This document shows positions 1 through 11,536 of a stretch of DNA of 64,000 nucleotides, one piece after another. The translations under genes and the position numbers were made by a program. A model generated the notes under the pieces. It worked only from the letters and a program-made list of their open reading frames with translations. It had not been told where the DNA came from and made no database searches. Origin of the DNA: Laetiporus sulphureus 93-53 (Eukaryota > Basidiomycota > Agaricomycetes > Polyporales > Laetiporaceae); contig NW_024468516.1 in NCBI RefSeq assembly GCF_001632365.1, positions 140,696 to 204,695 on the forward strand, given 5' to 3'. How positions within the stretch are numbered: the stretch's first letter is position 1; each line of letters begins with the position of its first letter.

Positions 1-437
1 CTCAGTTTCGAGTTGGTCTTTACTCCTCCACTTAAGCTAGAGATCCCTGACGGGATAGGCGAGAGCGGACCCAGGAGTTCCTGAGATCCATCACACTCAG
101 GGTGATTTAAAAGGTCTGCCTAGGGAGACAATCAGGGACCGTTTATGGCTCAACGGCAGGTACGGTCTTGCACGGATACCACGTCTCTAGCTTGTCGAAT
201 TCCCGTGTCATACCAAAAGTGTCCAGCTGATCTTTCGTATCTTTCGTCTTCGTGAACAGTTGGCAGACGTGGTCATTTTAGACCGCGAACCGCGAACCGA
301 GAAGAGGGTTAGACGGCAATTTAAAAGGTTTTTCAGAGTCAATCACTAGCATTCAAAGACTAAGTGTGTTTTACAACGTGCTTTACTGATACTTTCATAA
401 ACAATCTCATGATTCCAGGACGTCCGCTAACAATAAG
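1..437. other. Intergenic, nothing recognised
   Basis: No conserved coding stretch, RNA gene or repeat was seen upstream of the decayed F-box gene. It may belong to the upstream region of that gene or to a neighbour outside the window. Confidence 0.4.
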
Positions 438-1984
438 ATGACGAAATCAATCATAGACAGGCCATTACGGTCACCGCTACTCCAGGATGTGGACGACTTC
501 CGTTGCCTAGATGACAGAATCCAACACTATGAGGCACTTGCAATAGCGGCCCTGAGGCGTGCCAGGGAAAAAAAGACGCTCCGGAACTCAAAGGCTCTGA
601 TCCACCGCTTGCCTGAAGAACTGCTATCAGCGATTTTCTGTTTCGCGAGCGAGGCGCGTTACAGAATCCCAATGTTCGAGGTGATCAGCCACGTCTGCCG
701 ACGCTGGCGTCTTGTCGCGCTGGACAATGCCCAACTTTGGACAACAGTCTCCTTCAACGACAAGTGTCGAGCAGCTCAATTTCTGCGCCGGTCGAAGAGG
801 AACCTGGTGCACATCTTCGTAGACATCGGTTACCGTGCGCGACGTCACGATGGTGCTCAAACCGCACATCCATCGAATCCGGACCTTCTCCGCGTACGTC
901 CAGCCGATAAAGTTCATGCATACTCTCTTGTTCAGGCTCAAGACGGGCGCGCCGCACTTGGAGGAGCTTACGCTCCGCATGGACCCCATGGACCCTATGG
1001 ATTTGTTGGCGCGTCTTGGCAGGCTAACGGCGCCGACGGTGACCCCCTTCACAGCGCGCCCTCTATTTAGCGGGGAGACGCCTGCTCTGCGCTCGGTCAC
1101 CCTCTCGTGCGTGTCTCTTCCGTGGACGACACCTACATACCAAAATCTACTGCATCTAAAACTTCTCGATCAATGCGATCTGCTGTCGCAGGTTGACCGT
1201 CTGCTGGACGTCCTCGAGCGATGTCCTGCTCTATAAACGTTCATGATACATTACCAACCTGACGGCCAGATCACACGGCTGGTTCCCAACGTCACCAGGA
1301 TCGACCGACTTGTGTCATTGCCTGATTTGCGGGAACTAGAATTGTCTTTCATACAGCCTTCATACATCTCCGCCATCCTCGCGCACCTGTCGCTTCCTGG
1401 AGACACAAAGATCACGCTCCGTGCTGTCATAGAAGACCCGTACAGGCACATATACCGCATGCTCCCCAAAGACTACACCGCCATCCACACGCTCTGCAAC
1501 TTCCGCACTTTCGAAATATTCACCATGGCCGAAAGGAAGGTAGTTATGCGCGCATACGCGCAAAGCAGGGCACTCTCCCATGAAACGTCGTTCCTCCTGG
1601 AGTTGCACAACATCTGCCCCCCAGTTCGCGGTCGTATACGTCTCGGCGGCGCTCAACCTCAGTAACGTCGAGTCGTTCATGGTGTCGGACCCGACAGCCC
1701 AGCTGTCTTTGCCGTTGCCGCAGTGGCGGGGAGTCCTGCGCAGCATGGCTCGTGTGCGCATGCTGCGCTTCATAGACATGGCGACAAAGTGTCTTTCCTC
1801 TGCCTTGGAAGCGCTGAGGACACCATACGAGTCGCTGGCGGGGGTCAAGCGGAATCTCATCTGCCCCGAGCTCAAAAATCTCGAGTTTGTTGGCGGCACG
1901 TATAGCGACGCGTTCAGCAGCAATTTAGTTCTTTTGTCTCACAACCCTAATGTCGACGAGGGGCGAATTAATGGATTCGATTGA
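438..1984 (+). pseudogene. Decayed F-box / leucine-rich-repeat-like gene
   Basis: The first frame opens at 438 and carries an F-box around residues 57-105 (HRLPEELLSAIFCFASEA, then CRRWRLVALDNAQLW), the Skp1-binding module of basidiomycete F-box proteins. The typical downstream text (VLKPHIHRIRTFSAY, LEELTLRM) continues in another frame from about 835. That frame is stopped by TAA at 1234-1236, resumes in the same frame, then shifts again near a run of six C at 1617-1622, after which AVVYVSAALNLSNVESF continues to a stop at 1984. No intron with usable GT and AG ends explains these breaks. Two shifts and one stop in one otherwise collinear gene indicate a pseudogene. Such genes form large, fast-turning families in mushrooms. 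Sequencing error could explain one break but hardly all three. Confidence 0.8.
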
Positions 1985-2451
1985 GATCTTGGGAATGGAA
2001 GAGTACCCGGAGGCGGCAGTTGAAGATTCCTCGCGTCTTGCGCGAGAGGCTTATGTGAACGACTGAGGAGTATCGTACCTTCCCCAAATTGAGTTCGGAG
2101 CTATTCGCATACAAAACCAAATGATTCTGCCTCTCTTTCGTCGTTGGCTCTATCTTTCAGTCTGTATGTATCCTGTATTCGTTACTGTTCTTGTACGTTA
2201 CATTGGGACATTGGGCAACAAGTTGACTCCTAACAAGCAAGCCGTGAACACGCGGACAGATCACTGAAAGAACTGTTCATCTCGGAATCCACCACACTTC
2301 AAGAGATGCAATGAGTTGATTTTGATGCAAGTGCGTAGCAAATACACTACAATATGATGATGCAAAGACAACAAAGCCCGACACCAAGCACAACAGGTGA
2401 TACACGAAGGGGAAAAAAGCTACAGAAATTACATTCATCTAATGCTGCCAT
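1985..2451. other. Intergenic, convergent 3' flanks
   Basis: Lies between the end of the F-box pseudogene and the stop codon of HSP90. AT-richer than its surroundings, as expected for 3' untranslated DNA. No gene was recognised. Confidence 0.5.
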
Positions 2452-4843
2452 CTAGTCGATCTCCTCCATCGCCGAGGACGTCGAGGCTTCCTCCGGAGGA
2501 GGAACTTCGCTGCTGCTCGATGGCACGGGCGCAGACTCCTCCTCGTCGACGTCGAGACCAAGCGAGATCATGCGGTGAATGCGCTTCGCGAACGACGTCG
2601 GGTCGTCAAGAGAGAAGCCGGATGTGAGGAGGGCGGTTTCGAAGAGCAGGTACGTCAGGTCGCGCACGGACTTGTCCGCCTTGTCTTCCGCGACCTTCTT
2701 CCTGAGCTCCTTGATGATCGGGTTGTGCGGGTTGAGCTCGAGCGTCTTCTTCGACGCCATGTACGATGACATCGACGAATCGCGGAGCGCCTGCGCCTTC
2801 ATGATACGCTCCATGTTCGACGACCAGCCGAACTGGCCAGTGACGAGCACGCATGGCGAGTCGATAATACGGTTAGAGACAACGACCTTCTCGACCTTGT
2901 CGCCGAGCGCATCCTTGACGGTCTTGCAGAGGTCCTCAAACTGCTTTGCCTCCTCTTCGCGCTCCTTCTTCTCCTCCTCGGTCTCCTCAAGCTCGAGACC
3001 CTCCTTCGACACGCAGATGAGCTTGTGGCCATCGAACTCCTTGAGCTGGGTGATAGCATACTCGTCGATGGGGTCGACGAGAAGGAGAACCTCAAAGCCC
3101 TTCTTCTTCAGCACCTCAAGGAAGGGTGAATCCTTGACGGCAGACAGCGACTCGCCAGTGAGGTAATAGATGTTCTTCTGCACCTCGGGCATGCGAGTAA
3201 TGTAGTCTGTCGATGAGCAGTTAGTATGAAGCCATAACACTGAGAGACGCGCGCATATATTCACCTTTCAGAGAGGTCATCTCTTCTGTCGACTTCGTCG
3301 AGTAGAAGCGGAGGAATTCGGCGAGTTTGCTGCGGTTCTGCGCATCCTCATGGATACCGAGCTTAATGTTCTTGCCGAACGCCTCGTAGAATTTGTTGAA
3401 GTTGTCCTTGTCCTCCGCAATTTCACTGAAAAGGTCCATGCACTTCTTCACGAGGTTCTTGCGGATGACCTTCAAAATCTTGTTCTGCTGAAGCGTCTCG
3501 CGCGAGATGTTGAGTGGCAGATCCTCGGAGTCGACGATACCCTTGACGAAGTTGAGATACTCGGGGATAAGCTCCTCACAATCGTCCATGATGAAGACAC
3601 GGCGGACATAGAGCTTGATGTTGTTGCGCTTCTTCTTGGTCTCGAAGAGGTCGAAAGGCGCACTACAACGTACGTTCAGTATCGATCTAATAGATAATCG
3701 CAACCAAAACACTTACCGCTTGGGGACGTAGAGGATGGCCTTGAACTCGAGCTGACCTTCGACCGAGAAGTGCTTGACAGCGAGGTGCTCCTCCCAGTCA
3801 TTCGTCAAGCTCTTATAGAAGGCGGCGTACTCCTCCTGTGTGATCTCGGCGGGGTTACGCGTCCAGATGGGCTTCGTCTTGTTGAGCTCCTCGTTCTGGA
3901 TCTCCTTCTCCTTGATCTTCTTCGTCTTCTTCGGCTTCTCCTCTTCCTCAACCTCCTCAATCTTGGGCTTCTCCTCGCCCTCCTCCTTCGCCTCCTCCTC
4001 TTCCTCATCCTCAACTTCCTGTTGAAAATGTGGTCAGAAAAAGCTTTGAAACGACGGTAACGCGAAAGTGATACTGACCTTCTCAACCTCCTTCACGACC
4101 GCCAACTGAATGGGGTAGGAAATGAATTCTGAGTGCCTCTTGACGATGTCCTTGATGCGCTTCTCCTCGAGATACTCGAGCTGATCCTCCTTGAGGAAGA
4201 GGCGCACCTCGGTACCGCGACCGAGAGGAGGGTTGATGGTGTCGGGGGTGATTGTGAAGGTGCCACCAGCTGCAGACTCCCAAATGTATTGCTCGTCGTC
4301 ATTGTGCTTGGAGATGACCTGCACACGTTCGGCGACGAGGTACGCAGAGTAGAAACCGACACCGAACTGGCCGATCATGGAAATGTCGGCGCCGGAGCTG
4401 AGAGCCTCCATGAAGCCCTGTAGAGGACGCGTTAGCGTGTCTGGCGCGCGCCACACATGCGAAGTTGAAATACATACCTTTGTTCCGGATTTTGCGATGG
4501 TACCGAGGTTGTTGACCATATCGGCCTTGGTCATACCAATACCGGTATCACGGATGGAGAGTATCTTGTTCTCCTTGTCGGGGATGATGCGAATGTAGAG
4601 GTCCTTGCAGGTATCAAGGACGGAGGGGTCAGTTAGGGACGCATAGCGAATCTTGTCGATGGCATCGGACGCATTGGAGATAAGTTCACGAAGGAAAATC
4701 TCCTTGTTAGAGTAAAAGGTGTCTGTGCACGGTCAATATTAGAATCATCGATCGTGTCGCGCCAAAAGGCAGGAATGCTTACTGATAATCAGGTCGAGCA
4801 GCTGGCTGATCTCGGCCTGGAAGCCAAAGCTCTCGGTAGCCAT
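2452..4843 (-). CDS. HSP90: Cytosolic HSP90 chaperone
   Basis: ATP-dependent chaperone that matures kinases, receptors and other clients in the cytosol. Six exons: 4843-4783, 4722-4478, 4417-4079, 4018-3717, 3662-3265, 3206-2452 (699 codons plus stop), matching family length. Visible landmarks in order: the N-terminal GHKL ATPase ([48 protein letters not shown]), an acidic and lysine-rich linker rich in Glu, the middle domain ([47 protein letters not shown]) and the C-terminal dimerisation domain. It ends in MEEID where cytosolic HSP90s normally have MEEVD, the docking tail for TPR co-chaperones. The start [16 protein letters not shown] is the usual N terminus. A three-unit heat-shock element lies about 117 bp upstream of the ATG. 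Confidence 0.98.
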
Positions 4844-5346
4844 TTTGTTCGGGAGTAGGGTGCGATGAAGGGTATAGCAGGAGATGGGTGGAAGATGGAA
4901 GAACGAGCTGAAGAGGAGAAGCGAGGAAGGAGGGTTTATGTACTCCAGCTCGGACGTTGTTCTCGAACCTTCGATCCCTTTTCGACCGCCTTTGGACGTG
5001 CTTACGAGCGCTTGTCCTTCGCAGACCTTCCATCATCTTCCATCTCCTTCCACAGCACCTGCTCTATTCGGACTCGCTTCGACGCCCGACGCCTCGAGCA
5101 CGCCGCCACCGCCGTTGAAGGAGACGATGGCCAGACTTACCCATGTTCCCGCTGTCACATCGTCCAATGACTTGTATTGCTCCTGCTAAGCACACTTAAG
5201 AAAGTTCTCGCGGATCCTTCGACCTCGGGATCAGTATAATATAATCCGTATTCCATATCCTTCCGCGTTACACTTGAGTACAACAACTCCTCCCCGATCG
5301 TGATCACAACAAAGCACCTGCAGCCACTCGAACCATCGCCTCAACC
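4844..5346. other. HSP90 upstream region
   Basis: Holds the HSP90 promoter and the 3' flank of TSC1. It contains a perfect three-unit heat-shock element (4960-4972) and a second, partial GAA-AG-TTC pair at 5200-5207. No coding sequence was recognised. Confidence 0.6.
4960..4972. promoter_or_regulatory. Heat-shock element of HSP90
   Basis: TTC at 4960-4962, GAA at 4965-4967 and TTC at 4970-4972, each separated by two bases, form three perfect alternating nGAAn units. This is the established binding pattern of trimeric heat-shock factor. It sits about 117 bp upstream of the HSP90 ATG, so heat-shock control of that gene is the natural inference. Confidence 0.8.
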
Positions 5347-8300
5347 TCATGTCGACGCCGCGTCACTCTCAGTTCCTTGTTCCTGCATGCCCGACACCGA
5401 CCGCGAATGCCTCCTGCCCATGTTCATGCTAACCCTCCGCTGCTCGCTCACCTGGTGCTTCAGCAACTCGACCATCGCCTTCACTTCCTCAATCTCCTCC
5501 CGTAGTTCTGCGTTATCGTCTCGTAGCCGTTGGTTCGCTTGCTTTAACCTGCTCACCTCTGCACCGGCCGACGACATATTGGCCAATGCTATTGTTTTAC
5601 GCGTACTGTCCTGTTGTCTATGTGCGAACGAAAGCTGAGTCTCCAGCGTGTGAACGCGTTGCCGGTAGCTTCTGAAGTAGGCCTCAATGTCTTGTAATAT
5701 TGCAGTCAGACACAGACATACCGCATCATTTCGTTCATCTCAGCGTGGGTCTTCTCGTAGGTATCCAATCTTAGCTCCATCTTGTGATATTTACTCGTGA
5801 AGACTTGCAAGCACTCCGTCTGCTCTTTCAGCTTGTTGATGTCGATCTCCCTATTATATTTGGTGCATATGAGTACAATGAGTCTCGAAACGTAAGGAAA
5901 AGCCTTCTCACCATAGACGCTGCAGTTTGATGAGCTGCTCGATCTGCTTCTCATAATCGTGTAACCTATCAACCTTGGGCTTGCTTTCCTTGATCTTCGT
6001 CTGCAACTCGAACGCCTTCTGCGCCGATTCTGCTACTAGCCTGTCTTGCGCGGCGTACTTCTCCTACAGATATGTCCATCAATTAGACAACGCTTCATAG
6101 CGTATCATGATGCAATCACAAAACTTGCCTTAGCGTCTTTGTCCGCTGCGCGCATAGCGTTCATCTCCGACTCCAAACTCTTGACTTTGTTCTTAAACTC
6201 TGCAACCTTGTCCTGCAACTTTCGATTCCAGTCCACATACTGGTTCTTCACTGTCAACGCCTGCGACTTGTGCTCCTTCAGCGCACGCTGCAAATGCGTC
6301 ATTTGCGCTTTGTACTCTCGCAGCCTGTTATGCTACACCCACAACTAGCATAAGACTGCATTCTACTCCACATTGAAATGACTGACGCACCAGTCCCTGC
6401 CTCTCCAGCTCGGCCGTCTTTGACAGCACCCGGTCCTCGTACAGCCTCCCGATATGCTTCACATTCTCTCTTGCGTTCCACAGCTCAAAATTGAGCTCGT
6501 TCCTCAACAGCAACACCTCCCTCTGCAGCCCCGCCAACGCCTGCCCAATCTGCATCGGCACGTGCTGCCCGCCCCACTCCTGATGTGACTCCCGCGAGCC
6601 CCTCCGTGCCCGCTCACCGCCTTCCGCATGCTCTTGAGGCACCGCGTCCATCGACGGCGAGCGGGTCGGCGGCCGCGACGAGAGCAACATGGACCATGAT
6701 GGTGATGGGTCCACCATCTCGACGTCCAGCCCGGACTTGAGCGCGACCGACGTCGCGATCATGTCCTGCAGGGACACCCGGGGACGTGCCGGCAGGGCGA
6801 TACGGTCTCCCGGGATAATCGTCGGCGAGGAGACACGGGACGGTTCGATGGAGGTAGGCAGAGACGGAGTGTGCGCGACGGCGACTGGCATGGAGACAAG
6901 GGAAGAACTGGAACCAAGGTCGGTAGAGAGCAACGCGGGCGCGCGCTGCTGCATGCCGAGCGCCGCGTTCCGCACATCCAGCATTGTGCAGTCGCCGACG
7001 ATGCGCGCGATATCGTACTGAGCCCAGAAGTCGGGACGCGCGAGTTCCTCTTCGGGTCCGCGCCAGATGAGCAGCGGGTGTAGGATATGTCCGCGCATTA
7101 GTGGCTAATTAATATCCTATGTCAGACTTCGACGAACGGTTGGCGTACAAGCCCAGAATTACTTGCCTCGCTTTTGCTCCGAATCTTTTCCTCGTCTAGC
7201 GCTTCTTCCCATGGAATAGCATACGGGTTGTCAATTTCGCGACCGGTCAGATACTGAACGGGGAATCGCAGAAAGCGAATGGTATTGCACGGGAAGAGGT
7301 AGTACAGAAACCTGAAGTAGTCGGCTGCGGATGGCGGAGACGACGCGCCGCCGTGAAAGGTCTGCTCTAAACGTCTCCAATCCAGATCCTCTCTCATTGG
7401 GAGCGCATATACAGTCTCTGGAAGGCCCTGTTCGTCATTATTCTCCGCGTCGCTGTCGGCAATGGCATTAGAATTGGAGGCCTGAGAAGGCAGAGGATTC
7501 TCGCGTTCGCGCCAGCAGATGATGCGAGCGAGGACAACGTATAACATAGGAAGGAGGCGTTTGAGGTCTTCGCAAGCCTTAACGGCGAAGATCGGTAGCA
7601 ATTTTGTGAGCACGGTAAGACCGTGAATCGCGACGGTGGAAGAGCCGTCAAAGATGAGGCAGTGGATGATGTTCGTCATTAACATGTGAGAGGCAAATAC
7701 GGAGGAAACGTCTTGGAATTCGGGCCGAGAGGTATATCGATTGAGGAGGATGAACAGTTGCAAGCGCGTATTTGGAGAGTAGAAACAGTGGTAGACAACG
7801 GTCAAGAAATCCTACAGTGTGCGAAGATGTGAAGATGAGCAGACTATCGCGGTGTTTGATGAAGCAACATCCATACCTGTGGCCTTTCTAGCCCAACCCT
7901 GACAAGTATGTCCTCCAGGTTAGCTTTCCAACAGGCCTTTTTCTCTCGCTGGTCCGTATCAAGTGCCGCCCACTCAAGTACATCCTCACCGGAACTCTCA
8001 TTGAGCGCATCCAAGAGATACAAGTCCATGAGTCGCCGCCGAAATTCGCCGATCTTCTCCCTCTGTCTTGCGCGTTCGCTCTCCCTTTCCTCATCCGAAG
8101 CATCATCCGCCACAGCAATCGCACGAGAGTCAGGGTCAAGCGCGGTCAGAATGAGCTGCTTCGCATGCTCCACGGAAGGGGTAGGCAGCTTCGGCTCGCG
8201 CAGCGCCGGCCGCAATATCAGGTCAAACCAAGTCGAGATAATCGATGCAGGCGGCAATATGGGATGAAGATGGTACAATACGGCGAGGAAGACCTCCGCC

Positions 8301-8539
8301 TGGTTTGGAGTGGCATGGTCGATGACCTGATCGTAGATTTCTTCGAGCTCCTCTTCAAGCGCACTGAGGAGAGCGCCCGGGCTGGACGAGGTGGAGAATT
8401 CGAGGACGAGACTATCGGCAAGGGCGAGGATGGTTTCGGCGGAGGGTGCCTCTGGGGCGGATTCGAGAAGGAGACGGAGTGGCCGAGAGAGGTGGGAGGC
8501 GGCGTCGGATGCCATATGATGGTCGGCTGAGGATGGCAT
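5347..8539 (-). CDS. TSC1: Hamartin-like TSC1 (TSC complex subunit)
   Basis: Scaffold of the TSC1-TSC2 complex, which restrains Rheb and TORC1. Seven exons: 8539-7877, 7811-7149, 7104-6383, 6324-6129, 6063-5912, 5850-5722, 5671-5347 (949 codons plus stop). The N-terminal half is helical; YLFPCNTIRFLRF matches the human hamartin segment beginning MYPCNFVSFLR, and it is followed by MRGHILHPLLIWRGPEE. A low-complexity middle (residues about 480-600) leads into a long coiled coil (GLQREVLLLRNELNFELWN, LKEHKSQALTVKNQYVDW, LKQANQRLRDDNAELREE), as in the family. Exon 4 ends at a GC donor (6128-6127). The exon 2-3 and 3-4 joins (7105-7148 and 6325-6382) were chosen by phase and coiled-coil continuity and are the least certain. 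Only TSC1 is here; TSC2 is not in the window. Confidence 0.88.
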
Positions 8540-8927
8540 GCACGCGTCTATTCCACTGCTTCTGGTCCACCCTCAACAACATCTCGGAAATGCGAATGCT
8601 GAACCGAATAGATCCGTAGATGAAAATGCAATGGCGATAGAATCCTCATCTGCGCCTCGCTGTCCAAGGCATTCAAGGGTAACTACTCTCTTATTGGTGT
8701 GCTTTTCGTATCCGCAAACAAATGGACCGGTGAAGCAATATGTCATGCTGGAAGCTGTTTCATGCATGCTGTCAGTCTTAGATCGACTTCAGGACGCACT
8801 TACAACTTGACTGGACCATGGCTCTGCTAGTCCAATGGTCAAGATTGAGACACCTCGAAATAGCTGAAGTTGAGCTGTATCATTCTCCATAGCTAATGCC
8901 CATCTCCAAGCCAATTCTATCCCCCAG
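8540..8927. other. Intergenic, divergent promoter region
   Basis: Separates TSC1 (minus) from the cerato-platanin gene (plus). Probably holds both promoters. No clear TATA box or other element stands out. Confidence 0.4.
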
Positions 8928-9377
8928 ATGATGTTCATGCGCTCCACCCTCGCCGTCATTCATCTATTTGTGCTCGCCTTCGCACAATTCTCCGAGCCCG
9001 TCTCATTCGACGGCATTTACTCCAACGCCTCCACCCCAATGTCAAGACTCGCATGCTCCGACTCTCTAAATCCACTTGGGTTTACCACCCTATCCTCACT
9101 TCCGTCCTTCCCATACATCGGTGGTGCTTCGTTTGTTGCTGCAAACGGCTCGGGTAGCTGTGGCACCTGCTGGGAGCTATTCTATTTCGGCAGAAACGGG
9201 AGCGGCAGCAGCAATGGGACCACGAGAAGCATCAGCGTCCTTGCAATCGACTACGCGAAGGACGGATTCAATATCGCACAGGAGGCAATGGACGCGTTAA
9301 CGGGCGGGCAAGCTCGGTCACTAGGGATTGTCAACGTCACGGCCGTAGAGGTCGACGACTCCGCTTGCGGGCTATGA
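8928..9377 (+). CDS. Cerato-platanin family secreted protein
   Basis: Small secreted cysteine-rich protein of the fungal cerato-platanin family, which binds chitin fragments and loosens cell walls and can be sensed by plants. Single exon, 149 residues. A hydrophobic signal peptide covers residues about 4-21 (MRSTLAVIHLFVLAFA). The mature part shows the family pattern VSFDGIYSNAS, LACSDSLNPLG, FPYIGGASFVAANGSGSC, then GTCWELFYF, ISVLAIDYA and the end DDSACGL. Four cysteines are present, enough for the two conserved disulphides. Translation could start at the first, second or fourth codon; the fourth (MRST) gives a cleaner signal peptide. Two NGS/NGT sites in the middle loop are potential N-glycosylation sites. 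Confidence 0.95.
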   Translation: MMFMRSTLAVIHLFVLAFAQFSEPVSFDGIYSNASTPMSRLACSDSLNPLGFTTLSSLPSFPYIGGASFVAANGSGSCGTCWELFYFGRNGSGSSNGTTRSISVLAIDYAKDGFNIAQEAMDALTGGQARSLGIVNVTAVEVDDSACGL

Positions 9378-9699
9378 TGTGCTCATCTCTGATATTCAGG
9401 TGCTCTGCGGTAGCTACTCCTACATAATGTGTTATACCAGCTTGTGCCGTCCCATCCTTTGATATCGATGTGATCCGGCTATCTAATAGCTACCATCGTG
9501 TGCCCACAAGGATTGTTGCATGTTGAAGGACGTGCACATTCAGGCAAAGACGAACTAGGGACGAACTGCCTTGCTTGCATTTGGAGTAGGCCGCTCTCAA
9601 TCTCATATGTGCGTGAGTGGCGGAATTTTTTCTCTTCCGCAGGGAGCGAAGCGAAGATCTGAAGGTCCGGGCAAGAGTAAATAATTACGGCTCTGCATC
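9378..9699. other. Intergenic, nothing recognised
   Basis: Between the cerato-platanin stop and the DUF1264 remnant. No coding or RNA feature was recognised. Confidence 0.4.
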
Positions 9700-9986
9700 A
9701 CCTTCCCCGAGAAAATGTACTCAATTCCAATGAGCTTTGTATTGGCCTTATCCGAATCATAAATGATGCCTTGGTGAAAATCATGGTTTAGATGAGTACT
9801 TAATAGCGGTGCGCCTCGAGATGTCGGGTACGATCGTGCCCATGATGGACGTAAGCACGAAGTGAATTTTCTCGCAAAGCTGTACCTCAAAAGCAAGAAT
9901 ACATACGAGTAGACATGGAATGCACATAGGTGCTGGTGAGTAGCATTGATGGGCTTGAAGCTCATCATGGTCATGCCCGCCGACAT
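9700..9986 (-). pseudogene. DUF1264 (oil-body-associated-like) gene fragment
   Basis: Starting at 9986 the reading shows FKPINATHQHLCAFHVY, the conserved opening of DUF1264/OBAP proteins. Further on, RTRHLEAHRY and THLNHDFHQGIIYDSDK, then KLIGIEYIFSGK, follow the same family order. Between RHLEAHRY and THLNHD the frame breaks: where one cysteine codon is expected there are five bases, including an in-frame TAA at 9802-9800. The remainder of the domain (the family's LWHSHEYEV region and beyond) is missing. Only about the first third of a normal protein is present. I read this as a truncated, frame-shifted remnant on the minus strand. The family is recognised from conserved motifs; nothing was searched. 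Confidence 0.7.
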
Positions 9987-10611
9987 GTACTAGGCGGGGG
10001 GTGATAAGTCTCCACAGACTTTAAGTTCAGGGCTTGAAGAGTCCATTGTAGTGTGCAAGGGCGAAGCAGTAAGGCATTTCGAGAACAATCGCTACCGAGC
10101 CGTGCTTCATATATTCGATCCATTAGCATGACGTCGCCGGTGCATCATCCTCCATGATTGGCAAGTGTTAAGGCAGAGTTCTGAACTCTGCGGCTGCATT
10201 CGTGCTGACTGATGGTGTGCGTCGAGCAATGAAGCAATGTCTGCATTATAACCGGGCTGTTTGTAGGGCGAGGGCCGAAAAGACCTGCATTTCGGAATGC
10301 AGAGATGCCCAGTGGCAAACTTGAACTGCAGAACCTTCCCTATCGGGATGTGCTCGAGGTGCCACATGTCGCTTGCTAGGGTTAGGGTTTGGCCCGACGA
10401 GCAGCAGCCCTCGCCACTGTCGCACGTAACGAGCTCGGCCTCTACCCACCTTACCCAGCCCAAAAGTCGCGGTGAGCACTTATTCGGCACAGGGAGTGTA
10501 TCATCATATCGGTTTGCCGCTCTGACGGGATCCCGACAATGGATGCCACATATCGATTCTGGATGTAATGCCGACGTGAACGCGTACTGACGCGCTCCAA
10601 CCCTTGATCAG
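9987..10611. other. NAC-alpha upstream region
   Basis: No gene was recognised. It contains a telomere-repeat-like stretch (10377-10390) about 220 bp upstream of the NAC-alpha start codon. Confidence 0.45.
10377..10390. promoter_or_regulatory. Telobox-like element upstream of NAC-alpha
   Basis: TAGGGTTAGGGTTT is two copies of the TTAGGG telomere repeat unit in an internal position. Telobox motifs are known near translation-machinery genes in plants and some fungi; regulatory use here is inference from position (222 bp upstream of the EGD2 ATG). Confidence 0.4.
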
Positions 10612-11363
<752 letters not shown>

Positions 11364-11536
11364 TTTTGTTCTGGGTTTCATGTACACTAGCGCGGCGTTG
11401 CTTCGTGATCTACAAAACACCTCCTGGCGGCAGTCGTCAAATGCATCGTTCACTATTTTGCTGCCAGAGCCCTGCGGCACGACAGCATGGTTATGCATAG
11501 GGTAATGTTCAGAGGGACTTCGCGCGCATACGTATA

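Noticed and set aside
3770..4060. Leu-rich plus-strand open frame opposite HSP90
   Set aside because: It is the complement of the Lys/Glu-rich linker of HSP90; a shadow frame.
10107..10490. 127-codon minus open frame upstream of NAC-alpha
   Set aside because: No recognisable domain and no link to the DUF1264 remnant's missing part.
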